From positions 248,001 to 312,000 of the forward strand of contig NZ_JABEZU010000001.1 of assembly GCF_013149785.1 (NCBI RefSeq): 64,000 nucleotides of DNA, given 5' to 3'. Under the pieces are notes generated by a model. It was not told the origin of the DNA. It made no database searches and worked only from the letters and a program-made list of their open reading frames with translations. Positions within the stretch are counted from its first letter, which is position 1. Each line of letters opens with the position of its first letter. The translations under genes and the position numbers were made by a program. Shown here one piece after another: positions 33,621 to 41,565 of the stretch. The DNA is from Isoptericola halotolerans. Lineage in GTDB: Bacteria > Actinomycetota > Actinomycetes > Actinomycetales > Cellulomonadaceae.

Positions 33621-33622
33621 CA
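33617..33622 (+). promoter_or_regulatory. -35 element of the beta-fructoside operon
   Basis: A perfect TTGACA overlaps the TGA stop of the ABC-F gene. The -10 region about 18 bases downstream is poor (CACACT), and it is followed directly by the tandem operators. Confidence 0.45.
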
Positions 33623-33649
33623 AGTGGGGAAGGTGCGGGTCACACTTGC

Positions 33650-33677
33650 TCAATCGATTGACTGCTCAATCGATTGA
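33650..33677. promoter_or_regulatory. Tandem LacI-type operators TCAATCGATTGA x2
   Basis: Two identical perfect 12-bp palindromes at 33650-33661 and 33666-33677, with centres 16 bp apart. They lie just after the promoter and before the ribosome-binding site of the LacI gene, so autoregulation of the whole operon is expected. TTGCTC-like flanks precede both copies. Confidence 0.8.
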
Positions 33678-33696
33678 ACCGGTAAGGAGGCCGATC

Positions 33697-34761
33697 ATGG
33701 CGCGAGCGCGGATCTCGGACGTGGCCCAGGTGGCCGGCGTCTCCACGAGCACCGTCTCCCTCGTGCTCAACGGCCGCACCCAGCGCATCTCGCCCGCCAC
33801 GCAGGACCGCGTCCGCGAGGCCGCCACCACCGTCGGCTACACGCCCAACTCCGTCGCGCGCGGGCTGCGCACCCAGCGCACCCGGACCCTCGGTCTCGTC
33901 TCCGACCAGATCGCCACCACCCCCTTCGCCGGACGCATGCTCGCCGGCGCCCAGGAGGTCGCGCACGAGCACGGCCACCTGCTCTTCCTCGTCAACACCG
34001 ACGGTGACGCCGCGGTGGAGGCCGAGGCGGTGCAGGCGCTCACCGGTCACCAGGTGGACGGCCTGGTCTACGCCGCGATGTGGCACCGCGTCGTCGACGC
34101 CCCCGCCGGGCTGCCGGCGGGGACCGTCTTCCTCGACTGCCGGCCGGCCACCGGCGGGTACCCCGCCGTCGTCCCCGACGACCGGGCGGGCGGCCGTGAC
34201 GCCACCCGACTGCTCGTGGAGGCCGGGCACCGGCGGATCGCCTACGTCGACGTCGACGAGGACAGCCCGCCGATCGCGTCCGCCCTGCGGCACGAGGGGT
34301 ACCTCGAGGTTCTCGCCGAGGCGGGCATCCGGCCCGACCCGGCGCTCCACGTGCGGTACGAGTCGTCGGCCGCCGGCGGTCGCGCAGCGATGGTGGAGCT
34401 TCTCGACCTGCCCGCCGAGCGCCGTCCGACGGCGATCTTCTGCTTCAACGACCGCATGGCCGCCGGCGTCTACGTCGCCGCTCACCGCCGGGGGCTCGAC
34501 ATCCCCGGCGACCTCTCCGTCGTCGGCTACGACGACCAACAGCTCGTCGCCGGGGAGCTCGACCCGCCCCTGACGACCATCGCCCTGCCCCATGCACAGA
34601 TGGGGCGCTGGGCCACCGAGGTCGCGCTCGGGGTGCGCAAGCCCCCCGAGGACGACCAGCCCCACCTCATGCCGTGCCCGGTCGTGCACCGGGACTCGGT
34701 GGGTCCGCCGCCGGCAGCAGCGCCAACTCCGGCCGGCGACGGACCTGGAACCACCCCCTGA
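33697..34761 (+). CDS. LacI-family repressor of the beta-fructoside operon
   Basis: 354 residues. The helix-turn-helix is ARISDVAQVAGVSTSTVSLV with the hinge LNGRTQRISPATQDRVREAA; the sensor domain contains RTLGLVSDQIATTPFAGRML, QVDGLVYAAM, AGHRRIAYVD and LSVVGYDDQQLV. The ATG at 33697 has TAAGGAGG 6 bases upstream. It is the first gene of the unit with the CUT1 transporter and the GH32-type hydrolase and sits directly behind two copies of its probable operator. The inducer is probably a fructo-oligosaccharide, sucrose or a product of them (inference). The C-terminal 40 residues are proline-rich and nonconserved. Confidence 0.9.
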   Translation: MARARISDVAQVAGVSTSTVSLVLNGRTQRISPATQDRVREAATTVGYTPNSVARGLRTQRTRTLGLVSDQIATTPFAGRMLAGAQEVAHEHGHLLFLVNTDGDAAVEAEAVQALTGHQVDGLVYAAMWHRVVDAPAGLPAGTVFLDCRPATGGYPAVVPDDRAGGRDATRLLVEAGHRRIAYVDVDEDSPPIASALRHEGYLEVLAEAGIRPDPALHVRYESSAAGGRAAMVELLDLPAERRPTAIFCFNDRMAAGVYVAAHRRGLDIPGDLSVVGYDDQQLVAGELDPPLTTIALPHAQMGRWATEVALGVRKPPEDDQPHLMPCPVVHRDSVGPPPAAAPTPAGDGPGTTP

Positions 34762-34788
34762 CCGTCCGGTCGACCGACCGGACGGTCA
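34759..34788 (+). terminator. Strong hairpin over the lacI stop codon
   Basis: Perfect 13-bp stem TGACCGTCCGGTC / GACCGGACGGTCA with a 4-base loop; the left arm begins with the TGA stop. It probably lowers read-through from lacI to the transporter genes or stabilises the message ends. Confidence 0.65.
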
Positions 34789-34796
34789 CAGAGCGA

Positions 34797-34838
34797 GTGT
34801 CGCGGCGCTGATGCCGCGACACCTGGAAGGAACTCCAG
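34797..34838 (+). promoter_or_regulatory. Second leader hairpin and Shine-Dalgarno loop before the binding-protein gene
   Basis: A perfect 10-bp stem GTGTCGCGGC / GCCGCGACAC (34797-34806 and 34813-34822). It is followed directly by a small CTGGA / TCCAG stem (34823-34827 and 34834-34838) whose loop holds AGGAAC of the Shine-Dalgarno and which ends next to the ATG. The structures are visible; a regulatory role is inferred. Confidence 0.45.
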
Positions 34839-36131
34839 ATGAACCGCAGATCCCTCGCGACGATCGTATCCGCCTCCGCCGTCTCAGCACTCGCCCTCAC
34901 CGGGTGCGGGCAGGCAGGCCAGGGCGACACCACCCCGGACGGCGACGGCCCGGTCGAGCTGACCATGTGGACGCACTCGGCCGGCAACCCCGCCGAGCTC
35001 GAGGTCTACGAGCAGATCATCGCCGACTTCAACGCCTCGCAGGACGACTACGAGGTCGTCACCGAGGCCTTCCCCCAGGGCGCCTACAACGACGCCATCG
35101 TGGCCGCCGCCGCGGCGAACGACCTGCCCTGCCTGCTCGACATGGACGGGCCCATCGTCCCGAACTGGGCGTGGGCGGGGTACATCCAGCCGCTCGACCT
35201 CGACCCGGCCGTCACCGACTCCCTCCTGCCGACCGCCGTGGGCACCTACCAGGACGAGATCTACTCCGCGGGCTACTGGGACGCGGCCCTGGCGATCTTC
35301 GCCCGGCAGTCGGTCCTCGAGGACAACGGCATCCGCATCCCGACCGCCGACGACCCGTGGAGCGTCGACGAGCTCGACGAGGCGCTCGCCACCCTGCAGG
35401 ACGCGGGCTACGACACGCCCCTCGACATCGGCGCCGAGGACACCGGCGAGTGGTGGTCCTACGCCTACTCGCCGATGCTGCAGAGCGCGGGGGGCGACCT
35501 CGTCGACCGTGACACCATGCTCACCGCCGACGGTGCGCTGAACGGCCCCGAGGCCGTGGACTTCTTCACCTGGTTCCAGGGCGCCTTCGAGCAGGGCTGG
35601 GCCAGCGACTCGGGCACGGTCGGCAACGAGGAGTTCAACAACGACGAGGTCGCCCTGAGCTACACGGGCGTGTGGAACGCGATGGACTCCCTCGACGCGG
35701 TCGGCGACGACCTGCTCATCCTGCCCCCGCCGGACTTCGGCGACGGCCCGCGCATCGGTGGCGGCTCCTGGCAGTGGGGGATCTCCTCGACCTGCAACGC
35801 GCCCGACGGTGCGCGCGCCTACCTGGAGTTCAGCTTCGCCGACGAGTACGTCACGGCGTTCGCCGACAACCAGGTCGTCATCCCGGCCACCCCCGGCGCC
35901 GTCGAGGCCTCCGTGCACTTCTCGCCCGACGGCGACCTGCGCCCCTTCGTGGAGCTGTCGGAGCGTTTCGCGCTCCTGCGACCGGAGACGCCCGCGTACC
36001 CGGTGATCTCCTCGACCTTCGAGAAGGCGGCGAAGGACATCATGAACGGCGCGGACATCCCCTCCACGCTCGACGGCGCCGTCGCCGAGATCGACGCCAA
36101 CATCGAGTCCAACGACGGGTACGGCTTCTGA
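34839..36131 (+). CDS. CUT1-family sugar-binding lipoprotein
   Basis: 430-residue extracellular solute-binding protein of the maltose/oligosaccharide type. A signal peptide ends at the lipobox LALTGC with the lipid-modified cysteine at 23. The mature part shows VELTMWTHSAGNPAELEVYE, QIIADFNASQDDYEV, LLDMDGPIVPNWAWAG and GGGSWQWGISSTC in the order expected for this cluster. With two permeases and a GH32-type hydrolase downstream it most likely binds fructo-oligosaccharides or sucrose-like sugars; binding specificity is inferred from context only. Confidence 0.9.
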   Translation: MNRRSLATIVSASAVSALALTGCGQAGQGDTTPDGDGPVELTMWTHSAGNPAELEVYEQIIADFNASQDDYEVVTEAFPQGAYNDAIVAAAAANDLPCLLDMDGPIVPNWAWAGYIQPLDLDPAVTDSLLPTAVGTYQDEIYSAGYWDAALAIFARQSVLEDNGIRIPTADDPWSVDELDEALATLQDAGYDTPLDIGAEDTGEWWSYAYSPMLQSAGGDLVDRDTMLTADGALNGPEAVDFFTWFQGAFEQGWASDSGTVGNEEFNNDEVALSYTGVWNAMDSLDAVGDDLLILPPPDFGDGPRIGGGSWQWGISSTCNAPDGARAYLEFSFADEYVTAFADNQVVIPATPGAVEASVHFSPDGDLRPFVELSERFALLRPETPAYPVISSTFEKAAKDIMNGADIPSTLDGAVAEIDANIESNDGYGF

Positions 36132-36147
36132 GCCGTCCCTCCTGACC

Positions 36148-36185
36148 GGCGCGGGGCGGAACCCCTCGGGCGACCGCCCCGCGCC
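36148..36185 (+). promoter_or_regulatory. Stem-loop between binding-protein and permease genes
   Basis: Perfect 12-bp GC-rich stem GGCGCGGGGCGG / CCGCCCCGCGCC with a 14-base loop, 17 bases after the binding-protein stop. Such structures after binding-protein genes usually protect the upstream message and reduce permease expression. Confidence 0.6.
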
Positions 36186-36201
36186 CGGACGGAGCAGACC
36201 C

Positions 36202-37176
36202 ATGACCACTCCCACCAGCACCCCTGTGCCCCCGCACGCGAGCCGACCCGGGGACCGTGCACCCGCCGCCGCCGCCGGCCGCCGCCACGGCACCCGTGCC
36301 GCTCGACGCCGCGAAGGCCGCGCCGGGTTCGGCATGGCCGCACCGGCGCTCGTCCTCCTGCTGCTGTTCCTCGTGATCCCGGTGCTCCTCGCGTTCGGGC
36401 TGTCGTTCACCAACGCCCGGCTCATCTCGCCCAACCCGCCGCGGTTCGTCGGCCTGGACAACTTCCTGCGGGCGTTCACCGCGGACCCGGTGTTCCTGCG
36501 GTCGATGCTCAACACCTTCGTCTTCGCGGCCGTCGTCGTCCCGGTGCAGGCGGCCCTCGGTCTGCTCCTCGCGGTGCTGGTGAACCAGAAGATCCGCGGC
36601 GTGACCGCCTTCCGGGTCATCTTCTTCATCCCGGTCGTGACGTCGATCGTCGTCGTGTCGATCCTGTGGCGGTTCATGTACCAGGAGAACGGTCTGATCA
36701 ACTCGATGATCGACACGATCACCTTCGGGGCGTGGCAGGGCATGGCCTGGCTGAACGACCCGAGCACGGCGCTCGGCGCGATCATCGTGCTCTCGATCTG
36801 GCAGGCGGTGGGCTTCCACATGCTCATCTGGCTCTCCGGCCTGCAGACCATCCCGGAGGCGCTCTACGAGGCCGCGCGCATGGACGGGGCCACGCCCCGG
36901 CAGCAGTTCGCCAACGTCACCTGGCCGGGTCTGCACTCGACCATGGTCTTCGTGCTCGTCACGATCACGATCGCCGCCCTGGGCCTGTTCGTGCAGGTCG
37001 ACGTCATGACGCAGGGCGGACCGGTGAATTCCACCTCGACGCTCGTCTACCACGCCGTGCGCAAGGGCTACCGGGAGCTGGAGACGGGCTACGGCGCCAC
37101 CATCTCGCTCATCTTCTTCGTCCTGGTGCTGATCATCGCGCTGGTCCAGCGGCACCTGACCCGAGACAAGGACTGA
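36202..37176 (+). CDS. CUT1 sugar ABC transporter permease, MalF-like
   Basis: 324 residues, six main membrane helices after a basic, proline/alanine-rich cytoplasmic start. The EAA loop EALYEAARMDGATPRQQFAN, which docks the ATPase, is intact. A typical first periplasmic region reads SPNPPRFVGLDNFLRAFTAD. It works as a heterodimer with the next permease. No ATPase gene lies in the operon, so a shared MsiK-type ATPase encoded elsewhere is expected. Confidence 0.9.
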   Translation: MTTPTSTPVPPHASRPGDRAPAAAAGRRHGTRAARRREGRAGFGMAAPALVLLLLFLVIPVLLAFGLSFTNARLISPNPPRFVGLDNFLRAFTADPVFLRSMLNTFVFAAVVVPVQAALGLLLAVLVNQKIRGVTAFRVIFFIPVVTSIVVVSILWRFMYQENGLINSMIDTITFGAWQGMAWLNDPSTALGAIIVLSIWQAVGFHMLIWLSGLQTIPEALYEAARMDGATPRQQFANVTWPGLHSTMVFVLVTITIAALGLFVQVDVMTQGGPVNSTSTLVYHAVRKGYRELETGYGATISLIFFVLVLIIALVQRHLTRDKD

Positions 37177-37178
37177 TC

Positions 37179-38090
37179 ATGACGACGCCCAGGACCGCTG
37201 CACCCCTCGCCGAGCACGACGTGCGCCGTCGGCGCAAGGTCTGGTCGTACGCCGCGATGAGCGTGCTGGCCGTGATCTTCCTCTTCCCGCTCGTCTTCAT
37301 GCTCGTCTCGAGCCTGAAGCCGGACTCCCAGATCCTGTCCGACATCGGCTCCCCGCAGGCCTTCCTGCCGGTGGGCGACATCAGCCTGGACAACTACTTC
37401 GGTGTGTTCGACCGCGTGCCGGTCAGCCGCTTCCTGTTCAACTCGGTGCTCGTCACCGTGCTGACCGTGGGGCTGGGCCTGATCGTGAACTCGATGGCGG
37501 GCTTCGCCCTGTCCCGGATGCGGTGGAAGGGGCGCTCGCTCGTGCTGAGCCTCGTCATCGCGACGCTCATCGTGCCGTTCGAGACGATCGCCGTGCCGAT
37601 GGTCTACTGGGTGTCCAAGCTGCCGACCCTCGTCCTGGAGGGCGGGGTGCCGAAGTACGACTTCGGCTGGCTGAACTCCTACCACGTGCAGATCGTGCCG
37701 TTCATCGCCAACGCGTTCGCGATCTTCCTGTTCACCCAGTACTTCTCGACGATCCCGAAGTCGTTGGACGAGGCCGCACGCATCGACGGCGCGGGCTGGT
37801 TCACCATCTACCGGCGCATCGTCGCCCCGCTGGCGGGGCCGGCGTTCGCGACCGTCGCGATCCTGACGTTCCTGCCGGCCTGGAACCAGTACCTGTGGCC
37901 CCTCATGGTCGTCCAGCAGGAGGACCTGCGCCCCGTCATGGTCGGCATGCAGTACTTCTTCCAGCTCAACACCGCCTGGGGCGAGGTCATGGCCTACACG
38001 TCCCTCATCACGATCCCCGTCCTCGTCGTCTTCCTGTCCTTCCAGCGTGCGTTCGTCTCCAGCGTCGCCGCGAGCGGGGTCAAGGGCTGA
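37179..38090 (+). CDS. CUT1 sugar ABC transporter permease, MalG-like
   Basis: 303 residues with six membrane helices. The EAA loop SLDEAARIDGAGWFTIYRRI and the C-terminal SLITIPVLVVFLSFQRAFV are diagnostic of the second permease of CUT1 systems. The ATG lies 2 bases after the previous stop. It follows the MalF-like gene and precedes the GH32-type hydrolase gene by 14 bases, so all are one transcript. Confidence 0.9.
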   Translation: MTTPRTAAPLAEHDVRRRRKVWSYAAMSVLAVIFLFPLVFMLVSSLKPDSQILSDIGSPQAFLPVGDISLDNYFGVFDRVPVSRFLFNSVLVTVLTVGLGLIVNSMAGFALSRMRWKGRSLVLSLVIATLIVPFETIAVPMVYWVSKLPTLVLEGGVPKYDFGWLNSYHVQIVPFIANAFAIFLFTQYFSTIPKSLDEAARIDGAGWFTIYRRIVAPLAGPAFATVAILTFLPAWNQYLWPLMVVQQEDLRPVMVGMQYFFQLNTAWGEVMAYTSLITIPVLVVFLSFQRAFVSSVAASGVKG

Positions 38091-38104
38091 CCCGAAAGGT
38101 ACTC

Positions 38105-39049
38105 ATGTTCACGCTTCCCGACTCCTGGGTGTGGGACTTCTGGTTCGCCGACGACGGCGACCGCCACCACCTGTTCTTCCTGTACGCCTCGCGGGCCCTG
38201 CACGACCCGGACGCCCGCCACTACCGCGCCTCGATCGGCCACGCGGTCTCGGACGACCTCGTGCACTGGGACCGGCTGCCCGACGCGCTGGTCCGCGGCG
38301 AGCAGGGCTCCTTCGACGACCTCGCCACCTGGACCGGCTCGGTGGTCCGGCACCCCGACGGCACCTGGTTCCTCTTCTACACCGGGGCGAGCCTCACGCC
38401 GGCCGGCAACGTGCAGCGCATCGGCTACGCGACGTCGTCGGACCTGACGACCTGGCACAAGTCGCCGGACAACCCGGTGCTGACCTCCGACGGCTCCTGG
38501 TACGAGACGCTGGCCGACGGCCAGTGGCACGACGAGGCGTTCCGCGACCCGTGGGTGCTGCCGGACCCTGACGGCGAGGGGTGGCACATGCTGCTGACCG
38601 CGCGCGGCCGCACGGGTGAGCCGTTCGAGCGGGGCGTCGTCGGGCACGCGCGGTCCGCCGACCTGCGCTCGTGGGAGCTGCGCCCGCCGCTGACGGACGT
38701 CGGGCAGGGCTTCGGGCAGCTCGAGGTCGTCCAGGTCGAGGAGGTCGACGGCCGTCCCGTGCTGCTGTTCTCCTGCCTCGCCTCCGACCGGCCGGACGAC
38801 CGGCGGGACGTGCCCGGCGGGGTGTGGGCCGTGCCCGCGGAGTCGTTGCTCGGCCCGTTCGACGTCGCCGGGGCGTACCCGCTGACCGGCGCGAGCCTGT
38901 ACAGCGGGCGCCTGGTGCGGGCCCGCGACGGCGGCTGGCGGTTCCTGGCGTTCCACCACGACGGTCCGGACGGGGAGTTCGTGGGGAGCATCAGCGACCC
39001 GATGCCCGTGCGCTGGGCGGGGGAGCGGCTCGTCGTCGGGCAGGGCTGA
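38105..39049 (+). CDS. Cytoplasmic GH32-type beta-fructosidase (catalytic propeller only)
   Basis: 314-residue protein without signal peptide, made of a five-bladed propeller of the GH32/GH68 clan. The nucleophile aspartate is D11 in WVWDFW, the R-D-P triad is at 147-149 in AFRDPWVLPD, and the acid/base glutamate is probably E207 in FGQLEVVQV. The opening W-V-W-D-F-W differs from the usual W-M-N-D-P-N. The C-terminal beta-sandwich of ordinary GH32 enzymes is missing, so the protein is about 150 residues shorter. It is the last gene of the transporter operon, where it should hydrolyse imported fructosides to fructose. A GH43-like specificity cannot be fully excluded. Confidence 0.8.
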   Translation: MFTLPDSWVWDFWFADDGDRHHLFFLYASRALHDPDARHYRASIGHAVSDDLVHWDRLPDALVRGEQGSFDDLATWTGSVVRHPDGTWFLFYTGASLTPAGNVQRIGYATSSDLTTWHKSPDNPVLTSDGSWYETLADGQWHDEAFRDPWVLPDPDGEGWHMLLTARGRTGEPFERGVVGHARSADLRSWELRPPLTDVGQGFGQLEVVQVEEVDGRPVLLFSCLASDRPDDRRDVPGGVWAVPAESLLGPFDVAGAYPLTGASLYSGRLVRARDGGWRFLAFHHDGPDGEFVGSISDPMPVRWAGERLVVGQG

Positions 39050-39060
39050 CGACGAGCCGC
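39025..39060 (+). terminator. Terminator hairpin of the beta-fructoside operon
   Basis: Perfect 13-bp stem GCGGCTCGTCGTC / GACGACGAGCCGC. The left arm lies within the last codons of the hydrolase gene and the right arm begins at the stop codon. The loop is 10 bases, and there is no U-tract. Confidence 0.65.
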
Positions 39061-39099
39061 GGCGGACCGCACCGAGACCGAGGTCCGAGGCGGTCGGCG

Positions 39100-39753
39100 T
39101 CACTGCGGCTCTCGAGGGTGGATCACCGCGCGCTGCTCGGGGAAGGTCCACCCGAAGAAGACGCTGCCGAGGCGCACGAGGGTGGTCACCGCGACACAGA
39201 CGACACCCGCGACCACGATGGGTGCGCCGAGGAGAAGGAGCACGACGAGAGAGACGACGCCGGCCCCGGCTGCGACGGCATAGAGGGTACCGACGTGGAG
39301 GAAGGAGATCGGGCGGTTCAGGATGAGGTCACGGAGCATCCCACCCCCGATCGCGCCGATGACGCCGACGAACAGGGCGCCGGTGGGACCGACGCCCAGG
39401 GCCAGTGCTTTCGAGGCGGCGATCGCGCCGAAGACGCCCATGACGATCGCGTCGAGCACGGTGAACACGCCATCCGCTCGCGTGAAGAGAGGTTGCAGCA
39501 GCATGCCGAGGACGGCGGCCGCGGCAGCAGCCACCAGGTACCAGTTCATCCAGATCACGACCGGTGGCTGATTCAGCACGATGTCACGCAGGAGGCTTCC
39601 ACCGAGCGCGACGGTGAGTCCGAGGGTGATGACGCCGAGCACGTCGAGACGGCGCCGCCTCTCTCCCGCCGCGAACATCGCGCCGTGGATGCCTCCGAGG
39701 CTCGCGGCGAAGAGCTCGATCCACAGGGACACCTGGAAGGTGGTGGTGATCAT
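39100..39753 (-). CDS. TRIC/UPF0126-type trimeric cation channel family protein
   Basis: 217-residue membrane protein with seven hydrophobic helices arranged as two similar halves. Each half has a glycine-rich G-G-x-x-L-R-D motif: LGGSLLRDIVLNQPPVV and IGGGMLRDLILNRPISF. This duplicated pattern defines the YicG/UPF0126 family, bacterial relatives of trimeric intracellular cation channels. The ATG at 39753 has GGGAGG 8 bases upstream; a longer frame of 12 codons is less likely. It is convergent with the beta-fructoside operon. Confidence 0.88.
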   Translation of the reverse strand: MITTTFQVSLWIELFAASLGGIHGAMFAAGERRRRLDVLGVITLGLTVALGGSLLRDIVLNQPPVVIWMNWYLVAAAAAAVLGMLLQPLFTRADGVFTVLDAIVMGVFGAIAASKALALGVGPTGALFVGVIGAIGGGMLRDLILNRPISFLHVGTLYAVAAGAGVVSLVVLLLLGAPIVVAGVVCVAVTTLVRLGSVFFGWTFPEQRAVIHPREPQ

Positions 39754-39828
39754 GCTGCTGGCCTCCCGGGTTCGGGGGCCGGTCCGCACGCGTCGTGCGG
39801 ACCGGCCCCGACGGTGATGTCGCGGAGC

Positions 39829-40143
39829 TCAGCCCGCGACGCGCACCGCGTTCTTCGCGGCGGTGGCGATCACGTCCGCCACGACGTCGGACCGCGTCAT
39901 GAACACGGCGTGGCTCGCCGAGACGTTCGTGATCTCGGCACCGGCCCGGGTGGCCATGTGCTGCAGCATCGCCTGGTCGAACGACATGTCCTCCGTGGCG
40001 ATGACCGCCCAGGCGGGCTTGTCGCGCCAGGCCGCGTGCTTCACCGCCACCCCGAAGGCAGACATGTTGATCGGCACCTGCGAGTCGCGCAGGAACGCGG
40101 CGTCCGCGTCGGTGGCGTCTGCGGCGAACCCGATCTTGAACAT
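39829..40143 (-). pseudogene. Remnant of an alpha/beta hydrolase (C-terminal third)
   Basis: The last about 105 codons of an alpha/beta-hydrolase-like protein. It contains KPAWAVIATEDMSFDQAMLQ, the strand and loop that carry the catalytic acid (E/D), and GAEITNVSASHAVFMTRSD with the catalytic histidine in S-H-A. The first two thirds, including the nucleophile serine elbow, are missing: the reading frame upstream of 40143 has no similarity to this fold. It therefore looks like the stump of a gene whose front was lost by deletion or rearrangement, although a short expressed ORF with a weak start cannot be excluded. Confidence 0.65.
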
Positions 40144-40413
40144 GGGGTCGAGCCCGGCGAGGGTTCGATCCCTCAGGATCAGGTGTGAGCCGAGCTGTTG
40201 TGAGGTTCGCGCACGGGCACCTGAACACCTCGGGCACGCGTCCGCATCGGCGGGTCCTGCGCGATCCGTGTCCTGGAGGATTCCCACAAAGTGCGGGAGC
40301 GAGTCTTGGGCGGCGCGCCGACAGACCTGACCGGGAGCGTCAACCTACGCTGGCGTAGGCTACGTGACCGTAGGTTGACCCGGTACGGGCCGCCACCGAG
40401 AGGAGACCGCGAG
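40144..40413. other. Intergenic region between hydrolase remnant and E1 alpha gene
   Basis: 270 bases. The left part, about 40144-40330, lies directly upstream of the hydrolase remnant and I find no gene in it; it may be the scar of the deletion. The right part contains the tandem operator at 40339-40379 and the ribosome-binding site GAGGAGA for the downstream gene. Confidence 0.5.
40339..40379. promoter_or_regulatory. Tandem TetR-type operators upstream of the 2-oxoacid dehydrogenase operon
   Basis: Two adjacent sites with the same pattern CTACG-N4-CGTAG at 40345-40358 and 40360-40373, centres 15 bp apart. They are enclosed in a perfect 11-bp outer inverted repeat, GTCAACCTACG (40339-40349) and CGTAGGTTGAC (40369-40379). 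This architecture is typical of TetR-family operators. No TetR gene lies in the window. Confidence 0.68.
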
Positions 40414-41565
40414 ATGCTCAACGCCCCTGAAGGGTCCGACGGCGCATCCGCCGAGGGCGTGCCGTTCGTCCAGCTCGTCGGCCCCGACGGCCGCCGGACC
40501 GAGGGTGCGCAGGACGCCGCCTATCGCGACCGCACGGCCCACCTCGGCACCGAGGAGCTGCGCACGATGTACCGCGACATGGTGCTCACCCGCCGGTTCG
40601 ACGACGAGTCCACCGCCCTGCAGCGGCAGGGCGAGCTCGGCCTGTACCCCCAGGGACGCGGCCAGGAGGCGGCTCAGGTCGGCTCGGCGCGCGCCCTGCG
40701 TCCGCAGGACTTCGTGTTCCCCTCCTACCGCGAGCACGGCGTGCTGCAGGTGCGCGGCGTCGACCCCGTGGACCGGCTGCGCATCTACCGCGGCACCGAG
40801 CACGGCGGCTGGGACCCGGCCGACCACCGCGTCCACCTGAACACCCTCGTCCTCGGGTCGCAGACCCTGCATGCCACCGGCTACGCGCTGGGCCTGCAGC
40901 GCGACGGGCTCGTCGGCACCGGTGACCCGGAGCGCGACACCGCCGTCGTCACCTACTTCGGCGACGGGGCGTCCAGCCAGGGCGACGTCAGCGAGGCGCT
41001 CGTGTTCGCGGCCGTGAACAACGCCCCGGTGGTGTTCTTCTGCCAGAACAACCAGTGGGCGATCTCCGAGCCCACCTCGCGCCAGACCCGGGTGCCGCTG
41101 TACAAGCGCGGCGAGGGCTTCGGCATCCCGGGCGTGCGCGTCGACGGCAACGACGTCCTGGCGTCCTACGCCGTCATGACGGAAGCGCTGGAGCGCGCCT
41201 ACGCCGGCGGCGGTCCCACCTTCGTCGAGGCCTACACCTACCGGATGGGTGCGCACACGACGTCGGACGACCCGACGCGCTACCGCGAGCGCGCCGAGGA
41301 GGAGGAGTGGGCGCTGCGCGACCCGATCGACCGCCTCGCCGCGCTGCTGCGTGCCGAGGACCGGTGGGACGACGACTGGGCGGCCGGGGTCGCGGCCGAC
41401 GCCGAGACGCTGGCCGAGCGGCTGCGCGCCGACGTCCGCTCGATCGAGGACCCGCCGTCCGTCTCGATGTTCGACCATGTCTACGCGACGCCGCAGGCCC
41501 AGGTGGAGACCGAGCGTGCGTGGTTCACGACCTACCAGGACGAGACCGCGGAGGCCGCCCGATGA
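40414..41565 (+). CDS. 2-oxoacid dehydrogenase E1 component, alpha subunit
   Basis: 383 residues. It decarboxylates a 2-oxoacid with TPP and transfers the acyl group to the E2 lipoyl arm together with the beta subunit. The TPP motif runs from [16 protein letters not shown] (GDG at 183-185) to CQNNQWAIS (NN at 212-213). [20 protein letters not shown] and [18 protein letters not shown] are typical of branched-chain oxoacid and pyruvate E1 alpha. The ATG has GAGGAGA 7 bases upstream. Actinobacterial operons of this shape (alpha-beta-E2 without E3) mostly encode branched-chain oxoacid dehydrogenase, so bkdA is likelier than pdhA, but sequence alone does not settle it. Confidence 0.9.
   Translation: MLNAPEGSDGASAEGVPFVQLVGPDGRRTEGAQDAAYRDRTAHLGTEELRTMYRDMVLTRRFDDESTALQRQGELGLYPQGRGQEAAQVGSARALRPQDFVFPSYREHGVLQVRGVDPVDRLRIYRGTEHGGWDPADHRVHLNTLVLGSQTLHATGYALGLQRDGLVGTGDPERDTAVVTYFGDGASSQGDVSEALVFAAVNNAPVVFFCQNNQWAISEPTSRQTRVPLYKRGEGFGIPGVRVDGNDVLASYAVMTEALERAYAGGGPTFVEAYTYRMGAHTTSDDPTRYRERAEEEEWALRDPIDRLAALLRAEDRWDDDWAAGVAADAETLAERLRADVRSIEDPPSVSMFDHVYATPQAQVETERAWFTTYQDETAEAAR

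Noticed and set aside
40159-40175. GGTTCGATCC, resembling a tRNA T-loop
   Set aside because: No acceptor, D- or anticodon stems can be built around it on either strand; the sequence that would pair with the acceptor end is missing.
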